DNA of 64,000 nt from assembly GCA_930367215.1 (NCBI GenBank), contig OV884057.1:198141621-198205620 (forward strand), read 5' to 3'. Below the pieces are notes generated by a model. The model was not told the DNA's origin, searched no databases, and saw only the letters and a program-made list of their open reading frames with translations. The translations under genes were made by a program, and so were the position numbers. Source of the DNA: Pollenia angustigena. Taxonomy: Eukaryota; Arthropoda; Insecta; Diptera; Polleniidae. Shown here piece by piece: positions 11,040-22,671 of the stretch (the first letter of the stretch is position 1; every line of letters starts with the position of its first letter).

Positions 11040-12130
11040 CACGCATAGAAAAAACATGGTTGTGGTAAACATATTCTAAGAGAAACATATTATCATAAGA
11101 TTCATGATTGTAGTCACCATATTAAGGTTATTATTGAATCATATTATGGCTTAATATATTCGTAATATAATAAATTTTTCCCCTAATTATATTATTATTC
11201 TGTTAATCATAATATGTTAAGAAGGAATCATATTATTGTCATGTTAATCATATTAAGTTAAGAAATTAATCATATTATTGCCATGTTAATCATAATAAGC
11301 TAAGAAGTAATCATATTATCATCATGTTAATCATAATAAATTTAGAAGCAATCATATTATGATACAGGCCCTTTAATAGCTGTCATAACAATACAAAATA
11401 AATTAAAATTTTTATGTATCGATTTTTTCATTTTGTGTCTTTTTACAATTTTTCTTGGTATAAATAAAATAGCTTACATAGTTCAATATTTGGCTTGCAA
11501 AAGAGTAAATGCAAAATATCGTAGCACTTTGATAAAATAAAACGAAATCTCTGCGTGTTTTGTTGTTGGATTTTACTCTATATTTTAAAAATAAAACGAA
11601 ATCTCTGTGTGTTTTGGTGTTGGATTTTACTACGATATTTTGCACTATTACATCACTAATACTGAACTCCGCTTATATTTTAATTTCTTTAAATTTATTA
11701 TTTTTTTATGGTAATTTAACTTGTTTAACCGCTCACATATAAAACAAACGACACAACTGATTCAAAATTATTTTACAAATGGCGCTAGCATATTATTATT
11801 AGAGTAAAAATAGTTTGATTGCATCTTTAACATAATATGATAAATGTTTAGAAAGTTATCATGTTATGGCTATTAGATATCATGATATGGTTGTAAGTAA
11901 TATAATATGTTTTGAAAGTTATCCTAATTTAGTTGTTAGAAAAATAATTATTTTTCTATCAACAATACTCAAATTTATAATTTCTATCAACATTGATATG
12001 TTTACAGTTACTATAATATTTTTGATGTTAAATAAAAATGAAAATTTTTTGTGTACGAAAACAATATATTGTTACAATAAACATAGTGTTGTTGCCGTAA
12101 CTATGCCCAACAGTACTTTTTCTCTGCGTG
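11040..12130. mobile_element. MITE of the CACGCARAG family (copy 1)
   Basis: 1091 bp. Left end CACGCATAGAAAAAACATGG, right end TTTTTCTCTGCGTG. Flanks are TA on the left and TG on the right. The same ends bound a 1065-bp copy at 31359-32423. No coding capacity; the 105-codon open frame at 11866-12183 runs past the element end and is chance. Confidence 0.72.
11185..11365 (+). repeat. Tandem repeat of about 45 bp inside the MITE
   Basis: Four imperfect units built on AATCATATTATTG and CATGTTAATCATAATAA follow each other between about 11185 and 11365. Confidence 0.65.
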
Positions 12131-12936
12131 TGCGGATCAAAAACATATATTGTTTATTCAGGGATTTTTTGCTTGTTGATTAGTGTTATTAACTGTTTCA
12201 TAACTGTCAATTAACATATTGTTAACAGATTAATTAATGGTTAATGGCTAATTATTAATAAACTTGGTGAACATGGTCAAATATTTAGACCAAATTTCAA
12301 TGACCTAATTCTTCTTCTGTGGTCGAAATTTTGCTATAAACCCTATTCCGGAAAGAAAAATTAACGATTTGGTTGATTTTCAATACCTTATAAATGTTAA
12401 ATATATAAAAAATCTGATCCTACATATCATCTCGGTTTTTTTTGTATTGATTTTATCGTACTGGAAACTGAGTTTTGGGCCAAAGTTTGTATAAAAGTTA
12501 CATAAATATAATGAACCGATTTAGCTTTATTTCAATAAAGAATCTTTTTCCTTACAAAAATAACTGTGGGCAAAGTTCGTCTTCCCAGCTCATATGGAAT
12601 AGGCGATATTTTACCAAATCAATTACCTAGGAAAGAAACGGGCCTATTTCTAAGAAAACTCATGTATTTATGAAACGATAGCACTAATTTTCACTACCAG
12701 TATTGTACTCAAACTGGCAGAAGTTCACGTAGAAATCAAAAAATTTAGTTTTATGGATAAAAATTAAAGGCACTCCTGGTTTTTGCATCGATCTAAGACA
12801 ATTGTGGGCCGGTCGGTTAAAGTTTTAATAGCAGCGCTTTCCAAACTTTATGTTATGTAAATGTATAGCAGTGTAGGCTCCATCATATCTGGGGTATTTG
12901 CAAACCCCATTTCAACACAGTAATAAAATCATATAT
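12131..12936. other. No feature seen
   Basis: A/T-rich, with no open frame of note, no repeat pair within the window and no RNA gene recognised. Confidence 0.5.
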
Positions 12937-13572
12937 CGTTGGCTAAAATGCAAAAAGGCGTAACTAACAATAATATAATTTTACAAGAGAAGCAAAAAAC
13001 TTTATTAAATGAAAACTCTAAACATGTCAGAAAAGATGCATTGATAAGTTTAATTTAAAAAATATGTTTAATTACGTAATTTTTCGTTTATAAAATAAAC
13101 ATTCTTGTAGTTACGTCCCTTTGTTTTTTGTTAATAAAAGAGCAATTCTTGATCGCAGAAGTGTAAAATTTTATGAAGACATGTAGTTCAATGGCATTCG
13201 TAATAATTAGGGATGCAATTTCCATGCAAATGCATGTTTTTAGTCGATAGTCTAAGATCGATGTTGACCAATTATCTTTCTGAATCATTAAATTTGGGTT
13301 AAAATGGCATCGATTTGTTTTGGCATATTGTTGCATATTTTGGTTAAATGGCATATTTTTGCATATTTTTTCTTTTAAATGCATATTTTTGCATATTTTT
13401 ACATTTTTGAGTCATATATTTTTTTAATTTACATATTAAAAAAATTTCTTCAAATAATATCCATGTAAACAAAGAAAATCTTTAAAAAATCAATAAATAA
13501 ATTTTTTTGAAGCTCTGCTTAAAATACAAGATTTGCAAGATTTCGACAAAAGATCCTTCTTTTGTTAACCAA

Positions 13573-13735
13573 GAGTGCCCCGGTAGGCTAGCTAGTAGTG
13601 AGCTAGTCTATCAACCCCGGGGTTGCGGGTTCGATTCCCGCCAGAGACTCTGGTTTCTTTCCTGCAGACAAGTGTCAAGCTTCGCGGGGATTAGCATAGG
13701 GAACTAAAAAAAAGGGCTAATAAATCCGAGCAAGT
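13573..13735 (+). mobile_element. tRNA-derived SINE (copy 1)
   Basis: The head (about 13576-13650) looks like a tRNA. A perfect T arm GCGGGTTCGATTCCCGC lies at 13625-13641 and contains an RNA polymerase III B box, GGTTCGATTCC. An A-box-like TAGTAGTGAGCTAG lies about 40 bp upstream. The head ends CCAGAGAC and is followed by a unique body (TCTGGTTTCTTTCCTGCAGA) that is shared with the copy at 39634-39770. That shared non-tRNA body argues against a host tRNA gene. Which tRNA is the parent was not determined. Confidence 0.75.
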
Positions 13736-13844
13736 TAAACTCTCTTTTTTGCTTAAAATGTGTTTAAATCAACAAATCTATAAATCAGTAAACATATAAA
13801 CCATCTTTAAACGCAAAAAATTAGGCGTTTAAACTACCAATACA

Positions 13845-14345
13845 GACCAAATGGGCTTGAAATATTTTATCCAAAACTGGTGTATGTTACATGCTTGGCA
13901 CATGAGTTACTGGGAACCTGGCTAGATGCTGTAGAATACAATTCAAAAAACTTTGAGCAATTTAAGAATGTTATTAAAGAATTTGTTGCTACAGATGCTT
14001 ATGCAACTAAAAAAACACAAGATAATTAGCATTTGTATTTTCCAACTACGGATATGTTGGTGAAACAATAACTAAATTAGAAGAATTTAGTTCACTTAAT
14101 AGACAGCTCATATTAATTGATATTGCAGAAAGTAAAATTAACAATGTGGAAGGAAGAATAATCGAAAATATTTAAAAAAAAATCCAAAACGTTTTGCCAA
14201 AAAATATAGGTTTTCAAAAAATAAAAATAAAAAGTTCATCCATTTTAGATCTGGAATCTAATGTGGGATCTGAATTAGAAAATATATGTTTATTTTATAA
14301 ATATCAACGGTTGATGTGGAGAATTCATTTGCATGTATAGAAGTT
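13845..14345 (+). pseudogene. hAT-like transposase remnant
   Basis: Translation of about 13856-14030 gives FYPKLVYVTCLAHELLGTW, then LDAVEYNSKNFEQFKNVIKE and FVATDAYATKKTQDN. Further along, in other frames, come IAFVFSNYGYVGETITKLEE and VDVENSF (about 14310-14330). CLAH, the W-containing stretch with a Y/F-K/Q-N-V-I motif, and a C-terminal DVE-SFS motif are the order of features in a family of insect hAT-like transposases. There are stops, frameshifts and a deletion between CLAH and the W region. The position inside an element with hAT ends and an 8-bp duplication supports the call. Non-functional. Confidence 0.65.
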
Positions 14346-14403
14346 TTTTGCTTCCGAATAGTTATATAAAAATATATTTATTTGTTTAAGTTTAAATTAG
14401 TTA

Positions 14404-15638
14404 TTGAAATTAAGCAAATACGTAAATGATAAGGGTTTATTAACTAGAAAGCAATCTGGGTTTCGACCGCAACATAGTTGTATAACGGCCTTAATAGATG
14501 TTTCTGAAGAACTGCGACAGCGTATTGATGTTGGTGTTGTTTCTTTCCTTGTACTTCTCGATCATTCTAAAGCCTTTGATACGGTAGATCATGATGTACT
14601 TTGTTTTAAGTTGCTAAAAATGTTCAATTTCTCTACGTCATCAACAACATTAATGTTATCGTATTTAACAGGACGCCGTCAGTCCGTCTTTGCCAACAAC
14701 AATACTTCAAAATCTCTACCAGTCCTGAAAGGAGTGCCACAGGGATCAATATTAGGTCCATTACTCTTTACTATATATACCAATGACCTTCCCCAACATC
14801 TAAAGTATTGCAGTGTTCATATGTATGCTGATGATGTACAACTATATATTAGTAGTAGCCTTGATGATATGAGCCGATGCATTGGGAACTTAAATATGGA
14901 TCTTGGCCGAATATATGAATGGGCAAGTGCTAATGGTTTGTGCCTTAACCCTAAAAAATCCATGTGCTTAGTTATTACAAAGAAGACAACTATTTTAAAC
15001 GAAGAACCGGCAATATTGCTTAATAATAAGAAAATCGAGATAGTACCAACGGCAAAAAATCTTGGAATTACATTTAATCGTTTTCTTACATGGTCAGATC
15101 ATATTAACGTCGCAACAGGGAAAACATACTCAATGTTACGAGCGTTATGGCATACCCAGTATTTTACCCCACTCAAAATTCGAATTCTTCTAGCGAAAAC
15201 ATACCTCATGCCAACTTTGCTATATGGATGCGAGATATACGCAAATTGTGATTCTGCAAGTCGTAGAAAGCTTACATCTACCTTTAACTCAATATTGAGA
15301 TATGTATATTTAGTCTAGGGAAGTATGACCATATTTCCCATTACACAACAAAACTATATGGAGTTACTTTTGTAGATCTTCTAAATATCAGAACATTGAT
15401 TTTTTTACATAAAATCATATACTCCCGACATCCAACTTACTTGTTTGAGAGATTAATGTTTACACTTTCTGAAAGAACAAATAATATCGTACATGTTCGT
15501 TATATAAACTCTGTATCAAAATTGCAATTTTATATTCATTCAGTCCGTCTTTGGAATTCGCTACCCACGAATATTAAATTTATAAGCAACGCTCGGCAAT
15601 TTAAAAACGAAATTTTTAAATTGTATGCTACAAATTGA
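14404..15638 (+). pseudogene. LINE reverse transcriptase, 5'-truncated (Jockey/CR1-like)
   Basis: The frame at 14404-15318 (304 codons) encodes the reverse transcriptase core. It has SGFRPQHSCITAL, the catalytic motif A in LLDHSKAFDTVDHD, KGVPQGSILGPLLF (motif B) and YADDVQLY (motif C). A thumb-like C-terminal part ends ILRYVYLV. A frameshift at about 15318 is followed by the rest of the C-terminus to 15638 (TLIFLHKIIYSRHPTYL, VRLWNSLPTNIKF). The endonuclease and the N-terminal part of the RT are missing, as is usual for 5'-truncated LINE copies. A 300-bp A/T-rich 3' tail follows. RT sequence and W-N-S-L-P motif fit the Jockey superfamily in the broad sense; the exact clade is uncertain. It lies within the hAT element and is younger than it. 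Confidence 0.85.
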
Positions 15639-16149
15639 ATTTTTGATTTTCATTGTATTTTCATTCTATTTTTGATTTTCATTTATTTTTTTTGTTTCAT
15701 ATTAAAATTATTTATATATTGTTTTATACTAGCAAAACTTGTGTTAGACAATAATGTTTGAACTAATTCAATAATTGTATAATAATTTTTATTTTTTGTA
15801 ATTTGTACCAAACAGATTATTAAAACTTTGTTATATTTTACGTTACAAAAATCCATTACTTTAATTATAAGATTTTTAATCTTGTTGTTTTGGAAAGCAA
15901 ATAAAATAAAAATAAAAAAACATAAAATAAGTTTTAAAATATATTGCACCTTTTAAATAAAATTAAAAAAAAACGCTTTTTTATTGAAAATGTTGAAATT
16001 TTAAGTGCATATTTTTTATTTTTTTAATGCATATTTTGGACTTTTTAGTGCATATTTTATGCGCATAAAATCTCATCCCTAGTAATAATCAATCAAAAAC
16101 ACGATCTTTAATTTGTTGTTAGTTACGCGTTTTTGCATTTTACCTAACG

Positions 16150-17305
16150 ACATGTTACTAATAAGGATCCGCTGTAAAAGTTACAAACGGAATGATAAAC
16201 TATAAACACCCTTTTCACCTGTGGTGAAATATTGCACGTCCATATCTTTAACAGAAAAGAAAATCGAAAATAAAGATATAAAAGCAAACAGACACTAACA
16301 ATAAAAAAAATAATAATAATAATGAAAAAATCAATTTATTTGTATAAAATCGAAATTGACCACGAATATTTCAAATGACAACATTGAACATACTCGCAGT
16401 TAGGGGTGTGTGTTCTTTCACATACAAACATAATAACCTGCATACATGCATATATACGTAACATATCGTCGGCTTAAATACAAATGGACGTAGCTACAAC
16501 AACGACGTTACAAAATTAATAAGAATAATGTATTTAGATCACAGCAGTTGGATAAAGCATTTATATAGTTTGATATAGTGAATCAGTGTCAATAAAAAAT
16601 TCGATTTAAAATTTTTGTGCAGCTTCGTCCGCTTACATTTGAGGTGACGATATGCAAGTGTGATGGTATATGTAAAATAGTACAAGTTTATTTGGTTTAT
16701 TCTACACATACTCGCAGAGTCATATGACATACAATTGCAATTGAATACATACATATGTATTTAATTGCAATTGTATGTTTTCTCATCGATACATACTTTT
16801 AAATACTTATGGATTTGTTTTCCTTTTTCGTCTGTATGTTTGTGTTTTGAGCCCCTACATATGTGCATGCAAGATTGTACATATACACACATTCTTATAT
16901 TTGTTACGTTTTTTTAGAATTATTTTATACTTCGATAAATGTTGGCCAACTGATATTGTGGCTGCTTTTAGTACACATTTATTTATTTTTGGTTGACTAG
17001 TTGGTCGTCTGGTTAGTGGGTTGCTGGGCTGGGCTGCCCGGCTCTTTGTTTGGTTGGCTGGTAAACTATCAGGTGACTTTTGTAATGTAATACCATAGTT
17101 ATGATACCAACAGCATACACACGTGTGTAATCAGTTAGTCCACAAAATGGTTTATGAATGTTTCAGCGACTGTAAGTCTTAAAATCCATGTAAGAGAAGA
17201 ATAAACAGTTAAAGGCATATCTTAAAGGGTACAAATGTAAAAAAATGTGTATTTTTCTAGCCAATCATATAATCTTTAATTGAGTTTTACAAACTATCAA
17301 AACAT
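16150..17305. other. Non-coding stretch with a short palindrome
   Basis: At about 16729-16775 ACATACAATTGCAATTGAAT and its complement form a hairpin of about 23-bp arms. At 16995-17060 a GGTTGGCTGG-like simple repeat raises local G+C. No gene seen. Confidence 0.5.
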
Positions 17306-18873
17306 TTTTATACCCTCCACCACAATTAGTTGTGAAGAGGGGATATTAAGTTTGTAATTCCGTGTGAAACTTTTTTATTATTCATCTCAGACCCTATAAA
17401 GTATATATATTCTGGGTCCTTGAGTAATTTTAAGTCGATTTAGCCATGTCCGTCTGTCCATCTGTCCGTCTGTCCGTCTGTTGAAAACACGCTCACTTTC
17501 GAAAAACTCCAAAGAAATAAACAAACTTGGTGTCAAATTGCTTGTAGTTATCCTAAGCAGTTTGGGATTGAAATCCAGCAAAATCGGTTCAATAGGATCA
17601 GAGCTATGAATCAAAATGTGGAACCACCACCTAAAAAAAATTTATAATTTTGTTACAAAAACTAACATAAATGGTGGAAAATGCACAGAATGATATAAGA
17701 TTTCGCAACAGTTCGTTTTATTTAACTGGAAATCACGCTGTCAAATTTCTTGAAGATCCGTCCATGATTTACCCTAGGCCCCATATAAGCCCTACTCCCG
17801 GAAAACAGTATAGTAAGCCTTAAACCCTAACTAACAATGCTATCATAACAATTTTGGCACGTCACAGTTAAATAGGACTAGAAATAAAACTATGAAGTTT
17901 CGTGAAGATCGGTCCATAATTTACCATAGGCCGCATATAAAACCTACTTGCAGAAAACAGTTTAGTACGCCTAAATCCGTAAAAAAACATGCTATCACAA
18001 CAAAATTTGGTACATCAAATTTTTTTAGAACTAAAAATAAGACTGTGAAATTTCATGAAGATCGGTCCATAATTTACCATAGGCCCCATATAAACCTTAC
18101 TCCCGGAAAACAGCTTAGTAAACCTAAATACGTAAAAAATAATGCTATCATAACAAAATTTGGAACATATAAGTTTTACAGGACTAGAAATAAGACTGTG
18201 AAATTTCATGAAGATCATTTCATAATTTACCCTAGGCCCCATATAAACCTTACTCCCGGAAAACATAACAAAATTTGATACATCACAGGTTTATACAGCT
18301 AGAAATGACACTGTGAAATTTGGTGAAGATCGGTGCATAACTTACCATAGGCCTCATATAAAGCTCACTCTGGTAAAATAATTAAATACGCGGTAAACTT
18401 TCTTCCAGTTTAGCTTCATATGGCCAGAAAAAATGTTATGCAATTTTGTGATATACGGTCCATAATTTTCCTTAGATTCCATTTTAGCAGCCTTCTGAAA
18501 TTCACCGCAAACGCTTAAACTAATTGCACCGCTGTATTGAAATTTATGTTTTTTAATACCAGAAATCGTTCTGCAGAATTTGGGATGATTGGTTCATAGC
18601 TTACCATGGCTTTTATATAATTTGTTCTCTTGAAAATCATTTAAGTTCATCTTAAACTGATATTCTACTCAAACTTTTTAAAATTGATTCTGATTGTCGA
18701 TCAATAATTTTATATAGGTCTAAACCGCAACAAATTTTAATGCAGATGTCTGTTTTTACAAAGATTATAATAATAAATAGACACCATACAGATATTACTC
18801 ATATAACATTTGAAGTGTCGGTGGAGGGTATCAAAGATTCGGCACAGCCGAATATAGCACTCTAACTTGTTTT
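17306..18873 (+). mobile_element. DINE/Helitron-like repeat, family H1 (copy A)
   Basis: Starts TTTTTATACCCTCCACC. Near the other end the complement GGTGGAGGGTATC reappears, followed by a short hairpin GATTCGGCACAGCCGAATA and then CTCTAACTTGTTTT. Subterminal inverted repeats, a central tandem array and a 3' hairpin are the plan of Drosophila DINE-1/DINE-TR type Helitrons. Three copies (here, 39775-40978 reversed, 58557-59320) share both ends. No target duplication is visible, which also fits. The terminal bases after the hairpin are not the canonical CTRR, so the class is an inference. No coding capacity: the 128-codon frame at 17892-18278 comes from a tandem unit near 153 bp (divisible by three). 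Confidence 0.75.
17745..18365 (+). repeat. Central tandem array of about 152 bp units
   Basis: The string GAAGATC before CGGTCCATAATTTACC recurs at about 17752, 17903, 18057, 18210 and 18324 (spacings 151, 154, 153, 114). Each unit also has CCCCATATAAACC, CGGAAAACAG and AAATTTGGTAC. Copy B has about five units and copy C about two. Confidence 0.85.
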
Positions 18874-19600
18874 CTATCTTTGTTTTATTCACCCTTCTCT
18901 TGAATTCCACATGTGAAAAATTTCCAAATGAAATTTTTATTCACATGGTTTTTAATTTCGTATGATGATTTTGAAAACCTGTGTCATTATATTCGGAGTT
19001 GTACAAAACAAAAAACAATTAATGTAGTTAAGAAAACTGTGTTTTTGGAAATTTATGGAATTAAATTCCATATTTGAATTAAATATCGCTAATTTGCTAA
19101 GAGAGGCATGGCATGATAGCAAAAAATCGTTAGAGCTGTAAAGAATCACAAGAAAACATCGCTAAAATTCTCGAAAAATGGCAAAAAAAAAAACTTTTCA
19201 ACAAACCCAAAAATTTATTTGAAATCGCTAAACGGGTTAAAAGAACAAAGTATCGGTAAATTACAAAAAAAAAATTGGCAAAAATAGCGAAAGGTTTTAA
19301 AATTTCAAATAACCCATAAAATTGATTAAAAGTTCCTAAAACCATAAGGAATGGCAGAAATGTTGTTAAATCAGCGGAAATTAGCAAAAATTTGCAAGCA
19401 GCGCCATGATGGCAAAGTTAATTATTTATTATATATCTTTAGAGCTATAAAGAATCAGAAAAATTACAGGAACAAATCGCTTCTATTGTGAACATGGCTG
19501 AAATTCGCGAAAAATTGCAATTTTCGAAACATACCCTAAAACCACTGTTGCCAATTTGACGATTCTAGCGGTTTTTACGTGTCCATAGAGGTAAAATTTC
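18874..19600. other. A/T-rich stretch with a degenerate duplication
   Basis: TTAGAGCTGTAAAGAATCA (about 19129) and a near copy (about 19440) are both followed by a related CGAAAAATTGCA-type segment, so a roughly 310-bp diverged duplication is present. Many AAATCGCTAA words. No gene seen. Confidence 0.45.
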
Positions 19601-20302
19601 CGTTTTGACGGTTAAGCTACATGTAGACGACATGTTTTTTACATCTTACTTGTCAACTTTTCAAGTCACATGTAATTGTGCATGTCTGTCAAAATGGCTG
19701 TTTTGCAGAAGGGTTATAATATTCGGTCACAAATTCGGTCTGTTTTTTTCGCATAGTATTTGCAAAAAACAAAATAAAAATGACGCCACGAAAATGTTTA
19801 TTTACGGCGTAAAATAGTTTAGCCATCTTAACATATTTTCCGTTTAATTCAAAGATACCAACTTAGGATATTATAATGAAACGGTTTTTACATATGGGCC
19901 AGGTAAAGACAAAAGTATCATTTTAAGTACTCTTGCAATATTAGTGAGAAAACATGTACGGACATGTATGGGTAAAGATCAAAACCATACACATACGTAC
20001 CAATACCCATTACAAGCTAAAGTTGAATATGTATAGGTATACGCTGCCAAAATGTATTTGCATATTCATTCTTCTTTATGAATGTACATGCAGATATAAA
20101 TAAAATTTCTGTTAGCTATCTGCAATACCCATATAAGTATGTGTATTACCGTAAGTATAACGTAAATATGCAGAGCGCGAGAGAGAGCAGAGATGGCAAA
20201 TGCAATTTTGAAAATGTTGAAACTAGGCAAAATTTGTTTGTGTTGTTATTTAGAAAAATATCAAGATAATTTTAAAGCTTTTTAACATTTGACTAAGGCG
20301 GT

Positions 20303-20640
20303 AAGCTTATTTTATTACAACAACGAGGGGCGGTTGGCGGCAATTTCTGCTTCTCCGAAACTATCTAACAGATCTTAATAAAATTTCAAACATAGATATA
20401 TCCATATTAATATGAACACACAAGCTTAATATATTTTTTTTAAAAATAGGACCCCGAGGGAAACTCGAGGGTATTTTCTGCCTCTCCAAAACTATCTAAC
20501 AGATTTTAATGATATTTCTAACATAGAAAGATACATATTTGTGTAGACACATAAGCTATGTATTTTTAAAAATTAGGATAACAAGGGGAGATAGGGGGCG
20601 ACTTATGCCTCTCCAAAATCATTTATTTACTCTAAAATTT
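20303..20640 (-). repeat. Left array of about 130-bp units
   Basis: Units begin TCTCCRAAACTATCTAACAG at about 20352 and 20483, and a truncated unit at 20610 (spacings 131 and 127). The same unit occurs inverted at 24040-24470. Confidence 0.78.
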
Positions 20641-21023
20641 CTTGATTATTTTCCATACTTTAAATTAATAATTTTTCATATGCTACATACATACATACTA
20701 GGGTATTCATTTAATCGACCTTTTGCTTTAATCGGTTAATCGCTCGATTAATTAACCGAGGTTTTGGTTTAATCGGTTAATTTTGTTTTTGATCGGTTAA
20801 CCGATTAATCAAGTTTTTTTATAAATTAAGTAATTTCAATATATAATAATGCATTAATTGTTTATTACATATTTGGAGTTTATTAGTAAACAAAAACATA
20901 CCACACATTTCTTAAACTAAAACGAGCAAACAAAAAAACAATTCATAAATATGTAATATGCATTTGTTCAATTAATACACAAGGTGTGCTATTAAGTCAT
21001 ATCGTCATAATATCCTAAATAAT

Positions 21024-22022
21024 AATTTCAAAAGATTTTGTTATTCGTGCTTAATTCCCAGTTTTTATTATTGATAAAAACACTTGAAATTTATTGTTGA
21101 TGGGATAAGCTATTCCTATGCATTTCACTGGTTGCTTAGGCCAGATCATCAGGAAACTTCATCCATAAAGGTTTTAGACAAACTAAAGATATTAAACCAA
21201 ATAAAACTGTTAAACGTATAAGAATTATAGCAACAGTTCTACTTGTAACAATATCAAAGTTTAAACAAAACACATCAACAATAAACAACAGTGGGTTCAT
21301 CTCATCTTACATTTCCCCACTACAATTTGTTGAAATTCTCTCAACATTAATTGTAGTAGTAAGTAGGTTAAGAAAAACAAAATGAAAAAAACAACAACTT
21401 ACAAAAGATGTTGTCAATTAAGTGTTTTTTATAATAATTTAAATAAATTTCAAGTGTTTTTATCAATAATAAAAACTGGGAATTAAGCACGAATAACAAA
21501 ATCTTTTGAAATTAAAATTTTGTATTCCCAAAAATTGAAATTACTTTTTGATAATAAACAGGCAGTGCACGGCCTAAAAAACACTTAATTGACAACATCT
21601 TTTGAAAGTTGTTGTTTTTTTCATTTTGTTTTTCTTAACCTACTTACAACTACAATTAATGTTGAGAGAATTTCAACTAATTGTAGTGGGGAAATAAAAG
21701 ATGAGATGAACCCACTGTTGTTTATTGTTGATGTGTTTTGTTTAAACTTTGATATTGTTACAAGTAGAACTGTTGCTATAATTCTTATACGTTTAACAGT
21801 TTTATTTGGTTTAATATCTTTAGTTTGTCTAAAACCTTTATGGATGAAGTTTCCTGATGATCTGGCCTAAGCAACCAGTGAAATGCATAGGAATAGCTTA
21901 TCCCATCAACAATAAATTTCAAGTGTTTTTATCAATAATAAAAACTGGGAATTAAGCACGAATAACAAAATCTTTTGAAATTAAAATTTTGTATTCCCAA
22001 AAATTGAAATTACTTTTTGATA
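21024..22022. mobile_element. Foldback element nested in the hAT element
   Basis: About 400-bp inverted arms (roughly 21024-21420 and 21585-21960) surround a short centre. The element is bounded by the 12-bp direct repeat ATCCTAAATAAT (21012-21023 and 22023-22034), a likely target duplication. The right-end module (AAACTGGGAATTAAGCACGA then AAATTTTGTATTCCC) occurs a second time in the centre (about 21440-21565) in direct orientation. A partial relative lies at 38085-38335. The 93-codon frame at 21589-21870 lies in an arm and has no family features. Confidence 0.8.
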
Positions 22023-22533
22023 ATCCTAAATAATATTTTACAATTGTTTAAAATAAATAAAAAAATTAATATTGTGTTCATTGATTCGTCACAACTGTAC
22101 AGTAGAAATCTAAATTATAAGCGATAGCTCACACCAGTCTTATCGTCGGCTCAATATGCAAACCTGCTAACTCATTTCAGCATATTTTACATATTTCTCT
22201 ATTTGCTGCTTGATAGAAAATTAAAAATACAGTTAGTTTTACACACTTCAAGACTTAAATAGAAGAAAGACTACATGCTGGTCGACGATGCGTATCTTTC
22301 TCTACCACACGGCATCAACATCTCAATTTACATAAAAAGTAGATGTAGCCGGTTTGCGTATTAAGCCGACGATGTATATTTCTTGTAATTATTTTAAGAC
22401 ATAAGACTTTATGACTACCTTGTGAATCCCCCAAATATATATTTAAAAAAATAAACTGAGATCATTTTATTAGTTATTTCAATACTTAAAGGAGATCTTT
22501 CAAAATAATCTTTTAGAAAAGTAATTTAGGTTA

Positions 22534-22671
22534 AGGGGGTAATTTTGTTGTTCACTTCACCTTGCGTTGAGAAAATTTTCATATAAAATTTTTTGAAATT
22601 TTTAAAATTCAAAAAATTGTATATGAAAATTTTCTCAACGCAAGGTGAAGTGAACAACAAAATTACCCCCT
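22534..22671. repeat. Near-perfect 138-bp hairpin
   Basis: AGGGGGTAATTTTGTTGTTC at 22534 is the start of an arm of about 60-65 bp that is repeated inverted up to 22671, with one or two mismatches and a loop of about 10 bp. Either a tiny foldback MITE or a hairpin RNA source. Confidence 0.88.

Larger units (their letters stand above)
13208..16081 (+). mobile_element. hAT transposon with decayed transposase and nested inserts
   Basis: 2874 bp, bounded by TAGGGATG ends (left TAGGGATGCAATTTCCATGC; right end complement TAGGGATGAGATTTTATGC) and an 8-bp target duplication GTAATAAT at 13200-13207 and 16082-16089. Both ends are rich in TGCATATTTT, as in hAT-1. It holds, in order, a tRNA-derived SINE, a decayed hAT-type transposase, and a 5'-truncated LINE reverse transcriptase with its A-rich 3' tail near 15955-15975. 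Confidence 0.9.
12937..16149. mobile_element. Outer inverted-repeat element split by a hAT transposon
   Basis: Arms of 34 bp at 12937-12970 (CGTTGGCTAAAATGCAAAAA) and 16116-16149 are inverted copies of each other with few differences. Subtracting the nested hAT element (13208-16081 plus one duplication) leaves about 330 bp, a typical MITE size. No target duplication is clear. Confidence 0.55.

Noticed and set aside
11866..12183. 105-codon frame
   Set aside because: It runs across the right end of a MITE and is low in complexity.
13320..13420. CRISPR-like or satellite array of GCATATTTT
   Set aside because: Spacing is irregular, and the motif is the subterminal repeat of hAT elements in a eukaryotic setting.
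13573..13650. Host tRNA gene
   Set aside because: The T arm is perfect, but the downstream body is shared with another copy and the other heads are mutated, so a SINE is the better reading.
17892..18278. 128-codon open frame with internal protein repeats
   Set aside because: It is the translation of the H1 tandem units, near 153 bp and so divisible by three. The other H1 copies do not keep it.
18862..18873. Canonical Helitron terminus CTAA at the H1 3' end
   Set aside because: All three copies continue to share CTTGTTTT after CTAA, so CTAA is not the true end.
21589..21870. 93-codon frame with hydrophobic segments
   Set aside because: It lies in one arm of the foldback element; hydrophobicity comes from T-rich sequence and no family features are seen.
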